From contig JAIXSE010000005.1 of assembly GCA_027484825.1 (NCBI GenBank), positions 1-64,000 of the forward strand: a stretch of 64,000 nt of DNA. Direction: 5' to 3'. Below the pieces are notes generated by a model that saw only the letters and a list, made by a program, of their open reading frames with translations, was not told where the DNA came from and searched no databases. Numbering within the stretch: position 1 is the stretch's first letter; the number at the start of each line of letters is the position of its first letter. The position numbers and the translations under genes are program-made. This document shows, piece after piece, positions 46,318-55,600 of this stretch. Source of the stretch: Rubrivivax sp. (lineage in GTDB: Bacteria; Pseudomonadota; Gammaproteobacteria; Burkholderiales; Burkholderiaceae_C).

Positions 46318-47937
46318 ATGACTGCTCCCATCCACAGCGCTGTGCAGCGCCGGTCTCGTCGTCACGCGCGGTCCTTGCGCAGCTGGGTCGCACTCGGCAC
46401 CACCGCATTCGCCATGCAGGTGTTCGCCCAGACGGCCGCCTGGAAACCGGATACGTACTACACCGCCGGCACGGTGGTGAGCTACAACGGCCAGCTGTAT
46501 CGGGCCAATGTGAACCAGACCGACTACAGCAGCACCGGCTGGAATCCCACCAATGCCTCGCTGTGGACCCTGGTCGGGCCGGCGACTGGAAGCCCCACGC
46601 CGTCGCCGGCCCCCAGCCCGTCGCCCTCTCCATCGCCCTCTCCATCGCCTTCTCCGTCGCCTTCCCCGTCGCCGAGCCCGGCACCCGCGCCCAATGGCGC
46701 CTGGAGCGCCACCACGGCCTACTCCGGCGGCGCCATCGTCAGCGAAGGGGGCGTGCTCTACCGCGCCAACTGGTGGACCCAGGGCGACCGCCCGTCCACC
46801 CACAACGGCCCGGCCGGCACCGGTCAGCCCTGGACGATCTACAGCGGCACGCCTGCCCCCTCCCCCGCGCCCACGCCGGCCCCCACGCCTTCACCGTCAC
46901 CGTCACCGTCACCGTCGCCGTCCCCTTCTCCATCGCCCTCGCCGTCCCCCGCGCCGTCACCCGGCCCAGCTCCGGCCCCTGGCGCGCATCAACTGATCGG
47001 CTACTGGCACAACTTCACCAACCCGTCCGGCGCCACCTTCCCGATCAGCGAAGTCCCGTCCGACTATGACGTCATCGTCGTGGCCTTCGCCGACGATGCC
47101 GGCAATGGCAACATCGCCTTCAACCTCGACAGCGGTGCTGGCGGAGAAAGCCGCTTCATCGCGGATGTAGCCGCGGCGCGCGCCAAGGGCAAGAAGGTGG
47201 TGCTCTCCTTCGGTGGACAGAACGGCACCGTCACGCTGAACAACGCGACGCAGGTGAGCAACTTCGTCAACAGCGTTGAAGCCATCATGCGGCGCTACGG
47301 TTTTGACGGCATCGACATCGACCTGGAAAGCGGCGCAGGCGTGACCGCAGGCGCTGCGGTGCAGACCAACCTGGTCACGGCGGTGAAGCAGCTCAAGGCC
47401 CGCATCGGCAGCGGCTTTTATCTGTCGATGGCGCCGGAGCATCCGTATGTGCAGGGCGGCTTTGTCGCCTACGGCGGGATCTGGGGGGCCTATCTCCCGA
47501 TCATCGACGGGCTGCGCAATGAGCTGAACGTGTTGCACGTTCAGTACTACAACAACGGCGCGGTCTACACCCCGTATGCGACGCAGGGACTGGCCGAAGG
47601 CAGCGCCGACATGCTGGTGGCCACCAGCCGCATGCTGATCGAGGGCTTCACCACCAACAACGGCACCGGGCCCTATGTGTTCAAGGGGCTGCGTCCGGAT
47701 CAGGTGGCCTTCGGGCTGCCGTCCGGGCCGTCATCGGCCAATAGCGGACAGGCCAGCGTCGCCACCATCACGGCAGCGTTGAACTGCCTCACCAAGCTCA
47801 CGCAGTGCGGGGCGATCAAGCCGCCGGTGGCGTATCCGACGCTGCGCGGCGTGATGACCTGGTCGATCAATTGGGATCGGCATGATGGACTGGCGTTCTC
47901 GCGAGGGGTGCGTGCGTCGCTGAACGCGCTGCCTTGA
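46318..47937 (+). CDS. Secreted GH18 chitinase with two chitin-binding modules
   Basis: A 539-residue chitinase that hydrolyses beta-1,4 linkages of chitin outside the cell. Order: signal peptide (1-37, ending VFA-Q), CBM5/12-like module at 41-86 (AWKPDTYYTAGTVVSYNGQLY), Pro/Ser linker, second module at about 134-183 (AWSATTAYSGGAIVSEGGVLY), second Pro/Ser linker, GH18 domain from about 235. The catalytic DxxDxDxE motif is D330-GIDIDL-E337, with E337 the acid/base. VVLSFGGQNG is the preceding conserved strand. ATG at 46318 gives a good signal peptide; the longer frame does not. Confidence 0.93.
   Translation: MTAPIHSAVQRRSRRHARSLRSWVALGTTAFAMQVFAQTAAWKPDTYYTAGTVVSYNGQLYRANVNQTDYSSTGWNPTNASLWTLVGPATGSPTPSPAPSPSPSPSPSPSPSPSPSPSPSPAPAPNGAWSATTAYSGGAIVSEGGVLYRANWWTQGDRPSTHNGPAGTGQPWTIYSGTPAPSPAPTPAPTPSPSPSPSPSPSPSPSPSPSPAPSPGPAPAPGAHQLIGYWHNFTNPSGATFPISEVPSDYDVIVVAFADDAGNGNIAFNLDSGAGGESRFIADVAAARAKGKKVVLSFGGQNGTVTLNNATQVSNFVNSVEAIMRRYGFDGIDIDLESGAGVTAGAAVQTNLVTAVKQLKARIGSGFYLSMAPEHPYVQGGFVAYGGIWGAYLPIIDGLRNELNVLHVQYYNNGAVYTPYATQGLAEGSADMLVATSRMLIEGFTTNNGTGPYVFKGLRPDQVAFGLPSGPSSANSGQASVATITAALNCLTKLTQCGAIKPPVAYPTLRGVMTWSINWDRHDGLAFSRGVRASLNALP
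46602..46982. repeat. Pro/Ser-encoding tandem repeats in the chitinase linkers
   Basis: Runs of CCGTCGCCT/CCATCGCCC-type hexamers at about 46602-46690 and 46857-46982 encode PSPSPSP linkers on either side of the second chitin-binding module. Confidence 0.75.
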
Positions 47938-47972
47938 GTGTGGGGGCCTCGCCGCGATGGGCGAAGTGAACG

Positions 47973-48707
47973 TCAACGCGCGTCGCAAGCCCCCTGCGGC
48001 CATCGCGCCAGCACAGCGGCCATGGTGTCGCTCAGCGACGTCACGAGTCGCTGCTGAGCCTGCACCACATCGCCCACGTCCGCGCCGGCGGGCTGCGTCA
48101 GCTCGGTGTGGCAGCTCAGCCGGCGCTGCGTGTCAGAGGCCTGCGCAACACTCCAATCCGCGGCCAGATGCACTTGCTGCCCGGGCCAGGCTTCGAAGCG
48201 CCGCATCTGGACCTTGATGCGCAGCACCTCACGACCGGCCGGCACGCTCAATCCCGCCACATCCTGAGTGCCCAACTGGCGCGACAGCTGCGACGACAGA
48301 GCGCTGCGCAGTTCCTGGCTCAGCGGGGCCAGCCAGCGCGCCTGTTCCAGCACCACCACGGCGCTGTCACTCTTGCGGATGACGATCTGCGGCTGGTCCA
48401 GGGATTCGGGCAGGCCCACGGGGAGCACGTCGATCCACCAGGACGATGTCGGGGCGACCGACTGCTGCTGCTGCTGCTGCGGCTGAGGTTGCTGGTGCTG
48501 CTGCGCCCGCGGTAGCGCTTGCGCCTGAGTCAGCGCTTGCGAGGGCGTTCCCAGCAGCTGCGACTGCTGCATCGGCGGCGGTGTGAGCGTGTAGTAGGAC
48601 GTCACCGGCGCCGAGCCGCAACCGGCCAGCAGCGCCGCCGCAGTCATCGCGAGCACGCCGCTGTGGATCACGGCGACTCGCGCCATCGGTTTGAACGACA
48701 TCATCAT
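47973..48707 (-). CDS. pqiC: PqiC/YmbA-family lipoprotein
   Basis: A 244-residue outer-membrane-associated lipoprotein of the Pqi intermembrane transport system. The signal peptide carries the lipobox LLAGC and the mature protein begins GSAPVTSYYTL, typical of PqiC/ABC-auxiliary lipoproteins. A Gln-rich stretch (about residues 55-85) is followed by the domain WWIDVLPVGLPESLDQPQIVI and EVLRIKVQMRRFEAWPGQQV. Its ATG overlaps the pqiB end by 4 bases. Last gene of the pqi cluster. Confidence 0.87.
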   Translation of the reverse strand: MMMSFKPMARVAVIHSGVLAMTAAALLAGCGSAPVTSYYTLTPPPMQQSQLLGTPSQALTQAQALPRAQQHQQPQPQQQQQQSVAPTSSWWIDVLPVGLPESLDQPQIVIRKSDSAVVVLEQARWLAPLSQELRSALSSQLSRQLGTQDVAGLSVPAGREVLRIKVQMRRFEAWPGQQVHLAADWSVAQASDTQRRLSCHTELTQPAGADVGDVVQAQQRLVTSLSDTMAAVLARWPQGACDAR

Positions 48708-50713
48708 GGTTGTCTGGACTCCTGCGCATTCGCGGGACGGGCGGATGTGGCGCCTATGGCACCCGTGGCACCAGCGGCGCCGGATGACGACTGCGCCGGT
48801 GGCTGCGCCGCCCCTGGCAAGGGCCCATCCGCCGGACGCCCCCGGATCAGCGACTCGGGATGTCGCGACAGCATGTCCGTCAGGCTGCGCAGCGAGCGCG
48901 CCGACCGCTCCACCTCCCGCAGCGTGGCCGACAGGTCCTGCTGCAAGTGCGAGTCCTCCCCCACCGCGCCGCCCACCGCACTGAGTGTGCGCTGAGCCTG
49001 CTGGAAGGTGGCGGTCGCCTCCGGCAGCACCTGGCCGTTCACCTGGTTGAGCGTCTGATGGAAGGTCAGCAAGGTGCCGTTCAGCTCCAGCAGGCTGTTG
49101 TTGAGATTGTTGGCCACCTGCTCCATCGGCAGCTTCTCTATCTTGTCGAGGATGTGCACCACCTGCTCTGGAATCTGGTCCACCTTCTTGTCGATGGTCG
49201 GAATCTGCAGCGGGCTTTGCAGCGCCATCGTCATCTTGGGCTGACCGGGATAGAACTCCAGCGAGATGTAGCGCTGCCCGGTGAGCAGATTGCTGGTGCG
49301 GGCTTCGGCGCGCAGACCCGCTTCCACCAGGTTCTTCACGAACTGCATGGTCACCGATTCCGGATCCCCTTCCTTCACCGGCACATGCTGCATGGCGGCA
49401 TCGAGCCGGTGCGGGAAGATCTCGGCGCTGACCACGGCCGGGAAGCGCTTGCGCACAGGGTCGAAGTCCAGCGTCACTGCGGTCACATGGCCGATGTTCA
49501 GCCCCAGGAATTCCACCGGCGCCCCCACCGTCAGGCCCCGTAGCGACTGCTCAAAACGGAAGCGTGCATATTGCGGCGGGCCGTCGGCGCGGGCCATGGC
49601 GGTCTGCTCGTCATTGGCCAGCATGTAGACGGAGCGCGGCGCGGCGGCCGGCATCTGATCGTCCACCGGCGTTGCGAATGCGATGCCGCCCGCCACGATG
49701 GTGGCGACCGACTGGGTGTTGAGCTTCAGCCCTTCAGCGCCCAGCGAGATGTCCAGCCCGCTCGCATTCCAGAATCGGGTGTTGCTGTTGACGAAGCGGT
49801 CGTAAGGCGCGTCGACAAAGATCTGAAGGTCGATGCCCGAGCCGGCTTCGTTGAGCTTGTAGGTGGCCACTCGGCCCACCTGCACCCGTCGAAAGTACAC
49901 CGGCGAGCCGATGTCCAGCGACCCCAGGTCGGACGCCCGCAGCATGAAGGTCTTGCCGGGCATGCCGTTGATGACCGCGGGTGGCTCTTCCAGTCCCTTG
50001 AAGTCATGCTGCGCCTCTTCCGACTTGCCGGTGTCCACGCCGATGTAGGCGCCGGAAAGCAAGGTGTCCACGCCGGACACACCGCCCACGCCGATGCGGG
50101 GCCGCACCACCCAGAAGCGCGAATCGGTGCGGGCGAGGCTGGCGGCACTGTGGGTCAACTGCACGGTAGCCAGCACGTGGGTGCGGTCGGGGCTGAGGCG
50201 AATGTCCCGCACGCTGCCCACCGTCACGTCCTTGTATTTGACCGGAGTCTTGCCCGCTTCAAGGCCCGCGGCGGTCTGGAAGCTGATGACGATCTCCGGA
50301 CCTTCGTTGCTCCAGCTGCGCGCGAAGATGGAGAGGGCCACGATCGCCGCGACGGCAGGCACGATCCACACCAGCGACACGCCGCGACGGCGACGCACGG
50401 CGGGCGTGCCCACGCCCGGCACGTCGGGAGGCTCGCCGCCGGAGCCGCCCGAGCCGCCGGAACCACCGCCCGAGCCGACACCGCCGCCGGAACTGCCCGA
50501 ATCACCTGCGTTGCCTGAGAGATTCCGACCGCCAGGGGTCCCCTCAGCGCCCTCGATGCCCGCGATGCCGGGGGTGCCAGGCAAAGGCTCCGGCCCTTCG
50601 GACACAGGCGGGTCCTTCGGCGTTGCGGACAAGGAACCGGACGACGACGACGACGGCGGCGGCAGCGGTGGTGGTGGTGGCGGCGATGAGGCGGAATCAG
50701 TGCGAGGATTCAT
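48704..50713 (-). CDS. pqiB: Intermembrane transport protein PqiB (triple MCE domain)
   Basis: A 669-residue inner-membrane-anchored MCE protein that forms a periplasmic tunnel for lipids. A Pro/Ser/Gly-rich N-terminus of about 105 residues is followed by the membrane helix GVSLVWIVPAVAAIVALSIF, then three MCE repeats recognised by repeated patterns: PVKYKDVTVGSVRDIRLS, PVYFRRVQVGRVATYKLN and PVEFLGLNIGHVTAVTLDF. A coiled-coil C-terminus (about 540-640) completes it. E. coli PqiB is about 546 residues, so the extension is the long N-terminus. Overlaps the upstream PqiA gene end by 17 bases and pqiC by 4. Confidence 0.92.
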   Translation of the reverse strand: MNPRTDSASSPPPPPPLPPPSSSSSGSLSATPKDPPVSEGPEPLPGTPGIAGIEGAEGTPGGRNLSGNAGDSGSSGGGVGSGGGSGGSGGSGGEPPDVPGVGTPAVRRRRGVSLVWIVPAVAAIVALSIFARSWSNEGPEIVISFQTAAGLEAGKTPVKYKDVTVGSVRDIRLSPDRTHVLATVQLTHSAASLARTDSRFWVVRPRIGVGGVSGVDTLLSGAYIGVDTGKSEEAQHDFKGLEEPPAVINGMPGKTFMLRASDLGSLDIGSPVYFRRVQVGRVATYKLNEAGSGIDLQIFVDAPYDRFVNSNTRFWNASGLDISLGAEGLKLNTQSVATIVAGGIAFATPVDDQMPAAAPRSVYMLANDEQTAMARADGPPQYARFRFEQSLRGLTVGAPVEFLGLNIGHVTAVTLDFDPVRKRFPAVVSAEIFPHRLDAAMQHVPVKEGDPESVTMQFVKNLVEAGLRAEARTSNLLTGQRYISLEFYPGQPKMTMALQSPLQIPTIDKKVDQIPEQVVHILDKIEKLPMEQVANNLNNSLLELNGTLLTFHQTLNQVNGQVLPEATATFQQAQRTLSAVGGAVGEDSHLQQDLSATLREVERSARSLRSLTDMLSRHPESLIRGRPADGPLPGAAQPPAQSSSGAAGATGAIGATSARPANAQESRQP

Positions 50714-51359
50714 TCGTTGTCTCTGCGTCCCAGATCAGGCGCGGGTCGAAGCTCATGGCGGAGAGCATGGTGAGGATCACGACCATGCCAAAGAAGAGGA
50801 TGCCGATGCGCGGCTCGATGTCGCTGAGCTGGCGGAATTTCACCAGTGCAGCGACCAGCGCCACCACCACCACGTCCAGCATCGACCAATAGCCGATCAC
50901 CTCCACGAAACGGTAGAGACGGCTGCGCTCAGCCTGGGCCCAGGTGCTGCGCCGCTGGGTGGTGACCAGCAGCACCGCCATGGCGACGAACTTGGTGCAG
51001 GGCACGGCCACGCTGGCGATGAAGATAATGACGGCAATGTCCCAGGCGCCAGCGTGCCAGAACTCGATGACACCGTTCATGATGGTGCTGTCCGCACGCT
51101 GGCCCAGCATCTGGGTGAACATCACCGGGTAGAGATTGGCCGGGATGTAGCAGATGAGCCCCGCGATCAGCAGGGCCCACGCGCGGGCAATGCTGTTGGG
51201 CTTTCGATGATGCATGGGCGCGCCGCAGCGGGGACAGGCCTGTGCATCGACCATGCCGCGGCGCGGGCTCACCTGGCCGCAACTGTGGCAGCCGATCAGG
51301 CCCAGCTCGTGGGCGCGGGGACGGCGGTGGTGCGGGCTGTTGGAAGCGGCATCACCCAT
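50697..51359 (-). CDS. PqiA-domain membrane protein (second half)
   Basis: A 220-residue inner-membrane protein with one PqiA domain. An N-terminal zinc-ribbon-like pair (CHSC and CPRC, in IGCHSCGQVSPRRG and ACPRCGAPMHHR) precedes four helices and IPANLYPVMF, a conserved PqiA segment. E. coli PqiA has two such domains in one chain; here the second is its own gene. It overlaps both neighbours (8 bases upstream, 17 downstream), so translation is coupled. Start at 51359 gives a sensible N-terminus; 51383 is unlikely. Confidence 0.85.
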   Translation of the reverse strand: MGDAASNSPHHRRPRAHELGLIGCHSCGQVSPRRGMVDAQACPRCGAPMHHRKPNSIARAWALLIAGLICYIPANLYPVMFTQMLGQRADSTIMNGVIEFWHAGAWDIAVIIFIASVAVPCTKFVAMAVLLVTTQRRSTWAQAERSRLYRFVEVIGYWSMLDVVVVALVAALVKFRQLSDIEPRIGILFFGMVVILTMLSAMSFDPRLIWDAETTNESSH

Positions 51360-52029
51360 GACGGCCCTCCATCGCGGTGCCATCGTCGACTAGCCCTTCG
51401 TCGCGCGCAAGCGCCGGCTCGTCCACCAGATCCCAGAGCCAGTGCATGTCCCGGCTGGCAATGACGGCCATCAGCAAGGTGAGCACGGCAATCGCCCAGG
51501 TGCCGGCGCCCAGCGTCACCGAGACCACGTCGGACAGCTTGATCATCGACACCAGAATGCCCAGCAGGAACACCTCCACCATGCTCCAGGGGCGCAGCCC
51601 GACCAGCAGGCGCATCAGCAGTTCAAACGCCGGGGGACGCTGCCCCGCCCTGGCATGCCCCAGCACCCAGAGCAGCGCAGCAATCTGCAGCAGCGGCACG
51701 ATGATCAGGGTGAGCGCCATGGGCACTGCAATCGGCGCGGTGGGCCGCTGGGCCAACGCGATGATGGCGCCCCACACCGTAGCTTCGTTGTGCGCCCCCT
51801 GGAAATTGATCAGCACGACCGGGCGCAGATTGGCAATCAGGAAGGTGATGGCCGCCGCCACCGTCAGGGCCAGCCACTGGTCCAGCGTCAGCCGGTTGGC
51901 CCGCAGCAGCACCGCACCGCAGACGTCGCAGCGCGCCACCTGATGGCCGGTGAGATGCGGCCGACGGTAGAGCGTGTCGCAATGCTCGCAGGCGAAGTAG
52001 TGACGGTAAGGGTGCGGGCTGGCACTCAT
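51352..52029 (-). CDS. PqiA-domain membrane protein (first half)
   Basis: A 225-residue inner-membrane protein with one PqiA domain: an N-terminal zinc-ribbon-like region (FACEHCDTLYRRPHL, then ARCDVCGAVLL) and four helices, with LIANLRPVVLINFQG corresponding to the conserved PqiA loop. First gene of the pqi cluster (pqiA-like, pqiA-like, pqiB, pqiC). Together the products are expected to support PqiB in lipid trafficking and outer-membrane integrity. Confidence 0.85.
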   Translation of the reverse strand: MSASPHPYRHYFACEHCDTLYRRPHLTGHQVARCDVCGAVLLRANRLTLDQWLALTVAAAITFLIANLRPVVLINFQGAHNEATVWGAIIALAQRPTAPIAVPMALTLIIVPLLQIAALLWVLGHARAGQRPPAFELLMRLLVGLRPWSMVEVFLLGILVSMIKLSDVVSVTLGAGTWAIAVLTLLMAVIASRDMHWLWDLVDEPALARDEGLVDDGTAMEGRHG

Positions 52030-52076
52030 GGGACCACGCTGGGCAAGTTGCGTGCCAGGATGATAGGGCGGCTATG

Positions 52077-52658
52077 TCAGTCCTCAGCCCAGGTGAACCG
52101 TTCGTTGAGGATGGATAGGCCGATGCCATGGCGCGAGGCCTGGGCGAGTCGAACAAAGGCATGAGGCACAACGACGGCGCTCATCTTGCGCGAACAGTTC
52201 ACTGAGACCATGAACTCGAGCTCGGTGAGGTCCACACCGGCCAGGTCGAGCAGTTGCTCCCGATAGTCGTAGATGCAGAGCTTTTTTTCGTAGCGCTTGT
52301 TGGGAACGAAGCCCGCAGCCTGCAGCACCGGATTGACGGCGCTCTGTGGCTGCGCGCTGAACCACAATCGTTGCGGCTCGAATCTGCGGCGGGCCGCCGT
52401 CAGGATCTTGGCCTTCTCCACGGCGGCCACCGCAATCAGAACCTTCAGGTCAGCGCCGGACTGCGACCAAGGCTCCAGCCTTTCGCTGTCCAGCACTTCG
52501 GTGGGGGCAGCGCCTCGGGTGATCAGCAGAAGCAGGGGCGTCGCGTCGCCGGGTGCGCACGCGGATGCGCTGGACGACGCCGCCAGCGCGTTCACCTCCC
52601 CGACGACAGGGTCCACTTGGTACCAGCCGTTGGAGCGCAGGTAGGTTTTTTCGCGCAT
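52077..52658 (-). CDS. Hypothetical protein, candidate immunity protein of the RHS gene
   Basis: A 193-residue protein starting MREKTYLRSNGWYQVDPVVG, without signal peptide or membrane segments, so cytoplasmic. I do not recognise a domain. It begins 13 bases after the RHS stop on the same strand, the position where immunity genes of polymorphic toxins sit, and this is the only basis for the call. Arg/Lys patches (RRRFEPQRLWF, NKRYEKKLCIYDY) and a cysteine (NCSRK) are visible. Start fixed by the ATG at 52658; the upstream frame is the RHS shadow. Confidence 0.6.
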   Translation of the reverse strand: MREKTYLRSNGWYQVDPVVGEVNALAASSSASACAPGDATPLLLLITRGAAPTEVLDSERLEPWSQSGADLKVLIAVAAVEKAKILTAARRRFEPQRLWFSAQPQSAVNPVLQAAGFVPNKRYEKKLCIYDYREQLLDLAGVDLTELEFMVSVNCSRKMSAVVVPHAFVRLAQASRHGIGLSILNERFTWAED

Positions 52659-52671
52659 GGTGTGTGCCGTG

Positions 52672-55600
52672 TCAGCGCCGCGACCCGGGCGGCGGCCGGG
52701 GTCCGACCGTCTCCTCCAGGAACTCCTCGATGACCGAAGGATCACGGTTGTTGTTGGGAATGCCATTGGACTTCTTCCACTTGTGCAACTCGTCGGAATA
52801 CTCGCGGGGGTCGACGCCCCACTCCTTGCAAAGTCGCTTCCAATCCTTGATGTCCTTGCCGCCGTTATGCACCAGCACCCCGGCTTCGCCGACGAAGTAG
52901 GTGTGGGCGTTGGCAACTTCAAGATTGAAGGTGGTGCCAACCGCCGTGCGTCGCTGGACGGCCACCACTTTCATGCCGGGCGGCGACGCGTCGGCCCCTC
53001 TCACCATCAACATCGATCCGGGCTGCAGCAGCGCGGCATCACGCCAACCTTCGACGGTGCTGAAAGGATGGCCCGGCGTCGCGGTGATCGTGCGGCCATC
53101 CTCCAGCGTGACGTCCACCCACTGCTGCGCCTGGCCCGGGGTACTGATGATGTCGAGAATGGGCTCGTACGACAGCGCCTGGTCCGCGGCCTTCCATTCG
53201 CTGCGGGCCAGAACACGGTCCCCGACCTTGAGGGTGGAGATGGGCTTCAGAGCGGGACGTCCGGACTCATCCAGCACATGCACCAGCGTATCGGCTGTGA
53301 AGCTGTTGCCCCCGCCGCCGCCCATCATGCATTCACAGGGATTGGTGCACTTACGGAATCGCTTGGGAATCCATTTGATGCGGGGCACCCACTTCGGCAT
53401 CGGAATAAAGCGCGTCCAGTCGAAGCAGCCGGTTTCCTTGTATTGCTTGTATTCGGTGTAGAGGTCATACACCGTCATGGCCACGTTGATGACCACCCAC
53501 ACCCATTCCCCTCGCGGATCGAGCTGATTGGCCGGGTCGCCATTGGCATAGTCATACAGGTTCCAGCCGCCGGCTGAGCCCAGAGGGTCTGGCGTGATGT
53601 AACGACCGGCCACCGGATCGTAGTAACGACGGGTGTTGTAGTGCAGACCCGTTTCAGCGTCCAGGTATTGGCCGGCGAAACGGAGGTTGCTCACCAGGCG
53701 GTTCTCCGCCGCTAGCGTTGCATGCCCCAGGCTGGCGTAATCCGCCCGCCACACCACTTCACCGGCCGAATTGGTCGCGCGCAGCGGCGTGCCCAGATGA
53801 TCGTTGTGGAAATAAGCGTACGCCATCGTCGCCGGCCCATCGGACGCGCCCTGCATCGATGTCTTGATGAACACCGGGTCCGTGCCCCACTGAGCGCCAG
53901 GCTTCCAGCCGTATTGCGTGCTGACCTGGCCGCGCGCGTTGGCTTCCGCCACCAGGCCTTCCTCGCTGTAGAGGTAGTGGGTGCGCTGGGGCGCGCTCAG
54001 CGGCGCGCCGGTCTCGTCCCGATGCAGCACCTTGGCCAGGCGCAGATCAAACGGATCGTACTCATACTCGGCGATCAGTTGGCCATTGCCATCCCGAACG
54101 GCGACGAGCCGATTGAAGGCGTCGTAATCGAAATGCCGCTCCAGGGCGGCGTTGACGCTGCTGCCAACGGCCTGCCGGATGAGATTGCCATTGGCGTCAT
54201 AGTGATAGGTGATGGCGTCCGCACCACTTCCACGCTGCACCAGGCGATTGTTGGCGTCATAGGTCAAGGCGCCATTCACCTGGCTGTGGCGAATGCGGTT
54301 CCCTGCCGGGTCGAAGCCGAAGGTCTCCGTGGCGACGCCGTTGAGCCCGCCCACGTCCCGGCGCACCTCCGTCAGGCGCTGCTCGTCGTCATAGCGATAG
54401 GACTGTGTGAGCACCCCACTGCCGCGTGGGGACGTGTCCTGCAGCGACTTCTCGGTGATCTGGTCCCGCTTGCCAAATTGGCTGGACAGCTCGAACACAG
54501 TCTGCTGCCCCGGGCTGACAACGCTGGCGTGGGTGGTTCGCAGCAGTCCGTCATGCGTCATGTCGCGGACAGTGCCGCCAGGAAAGGTCAGCGTCTTCGG
54601 GGCGATCCAGTCCCAAGCATTGACACTGATCGTGCCTTCCCCAGGAATGGACATGCTGCCCAGCTCGCCGTGGCTGTCGTAGGTATAGGTGACCTCCGTG
54701 GCATCCGGATAGGTCATGCGCGCCACCAGGCCGGCAGCAGTCAAGCCATAGGAATAGGACAGGCTGACGTTGTTCCCATAGTTCACCGTGGCACCGGTCC
54801 TGCGGCCGGCATCGTCGTAGGCGTAGGTAGCACTGCGGGTGCCATCGCTCCAGCCGGTGAGGCGGTCGTTGTCGTCGTAGGTAAAGGTATAGACAAGGCT
54901 CGGCGCCTGAGCGTCTGCAAAGAAGGCTTCGGTGCGCACCAGGCGGTCGGCCTCGTCGTAGCTCAATTGAGTGCGGTGCCCGGCCGGGTCGACCGCGCTT
55001 TGCCGGTTGCCCTTGGCGTCGTAGCGGAAGGTGCTGACGTGGCCCAGCGGCAGTATCTCCTTCACCAGCCGGTTCGCCCGGTCATATTGCCACTGCGTCT
55101 TGCGCCCATTGGCATCCGTCACCTGGATCAGATTGCCGCGGGTGTCCCATGTGAGCGTCACCGTTTCGCCCAAGGAATTCGTGAAACGCGTGGCGCGACC
55201 GAAGGCGTCGTAGCTGAAGTAACTGGTCTTCCCGTCCGCATTGGTCGATTCCACGACCTGCCCGCGCTTGTCGTACTTGTTGGTCTCGGTGAGGCCTTCG
55301 ACCCCTTGCGCCGTGGGATTGAGCACCGTGCGGCGCGTCAGCCGTTCGGCCGCATCAAAGCGTCGCTCCTCGGTGAAGGTCGGATAGCGCGTTTGCGTTG
55401 GACTGCCCAGCGATCCCAGAAGTCCTTCCACTGCGCCGTCGGCAATGGTGTACTCGTGGGTTGTGACATTGCCCTTGCCGTCGCTCTGTCGGCTGAGCCG
55501 CTGGAAGTTGTCGTAGTCGTTGCGGGTGACTCGGCCATCGGGATCGGTTTGGGCCACCGGCAGACCTTGGGCGTCGTATTGCAGGGTCGCCTCACCGCCC

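Noticed and set aside
46602-46982. Repeats resembling a CRISPR array
   Set aside because: They are in-frame hexamers coding Pro/Ser linkers; no spacers.
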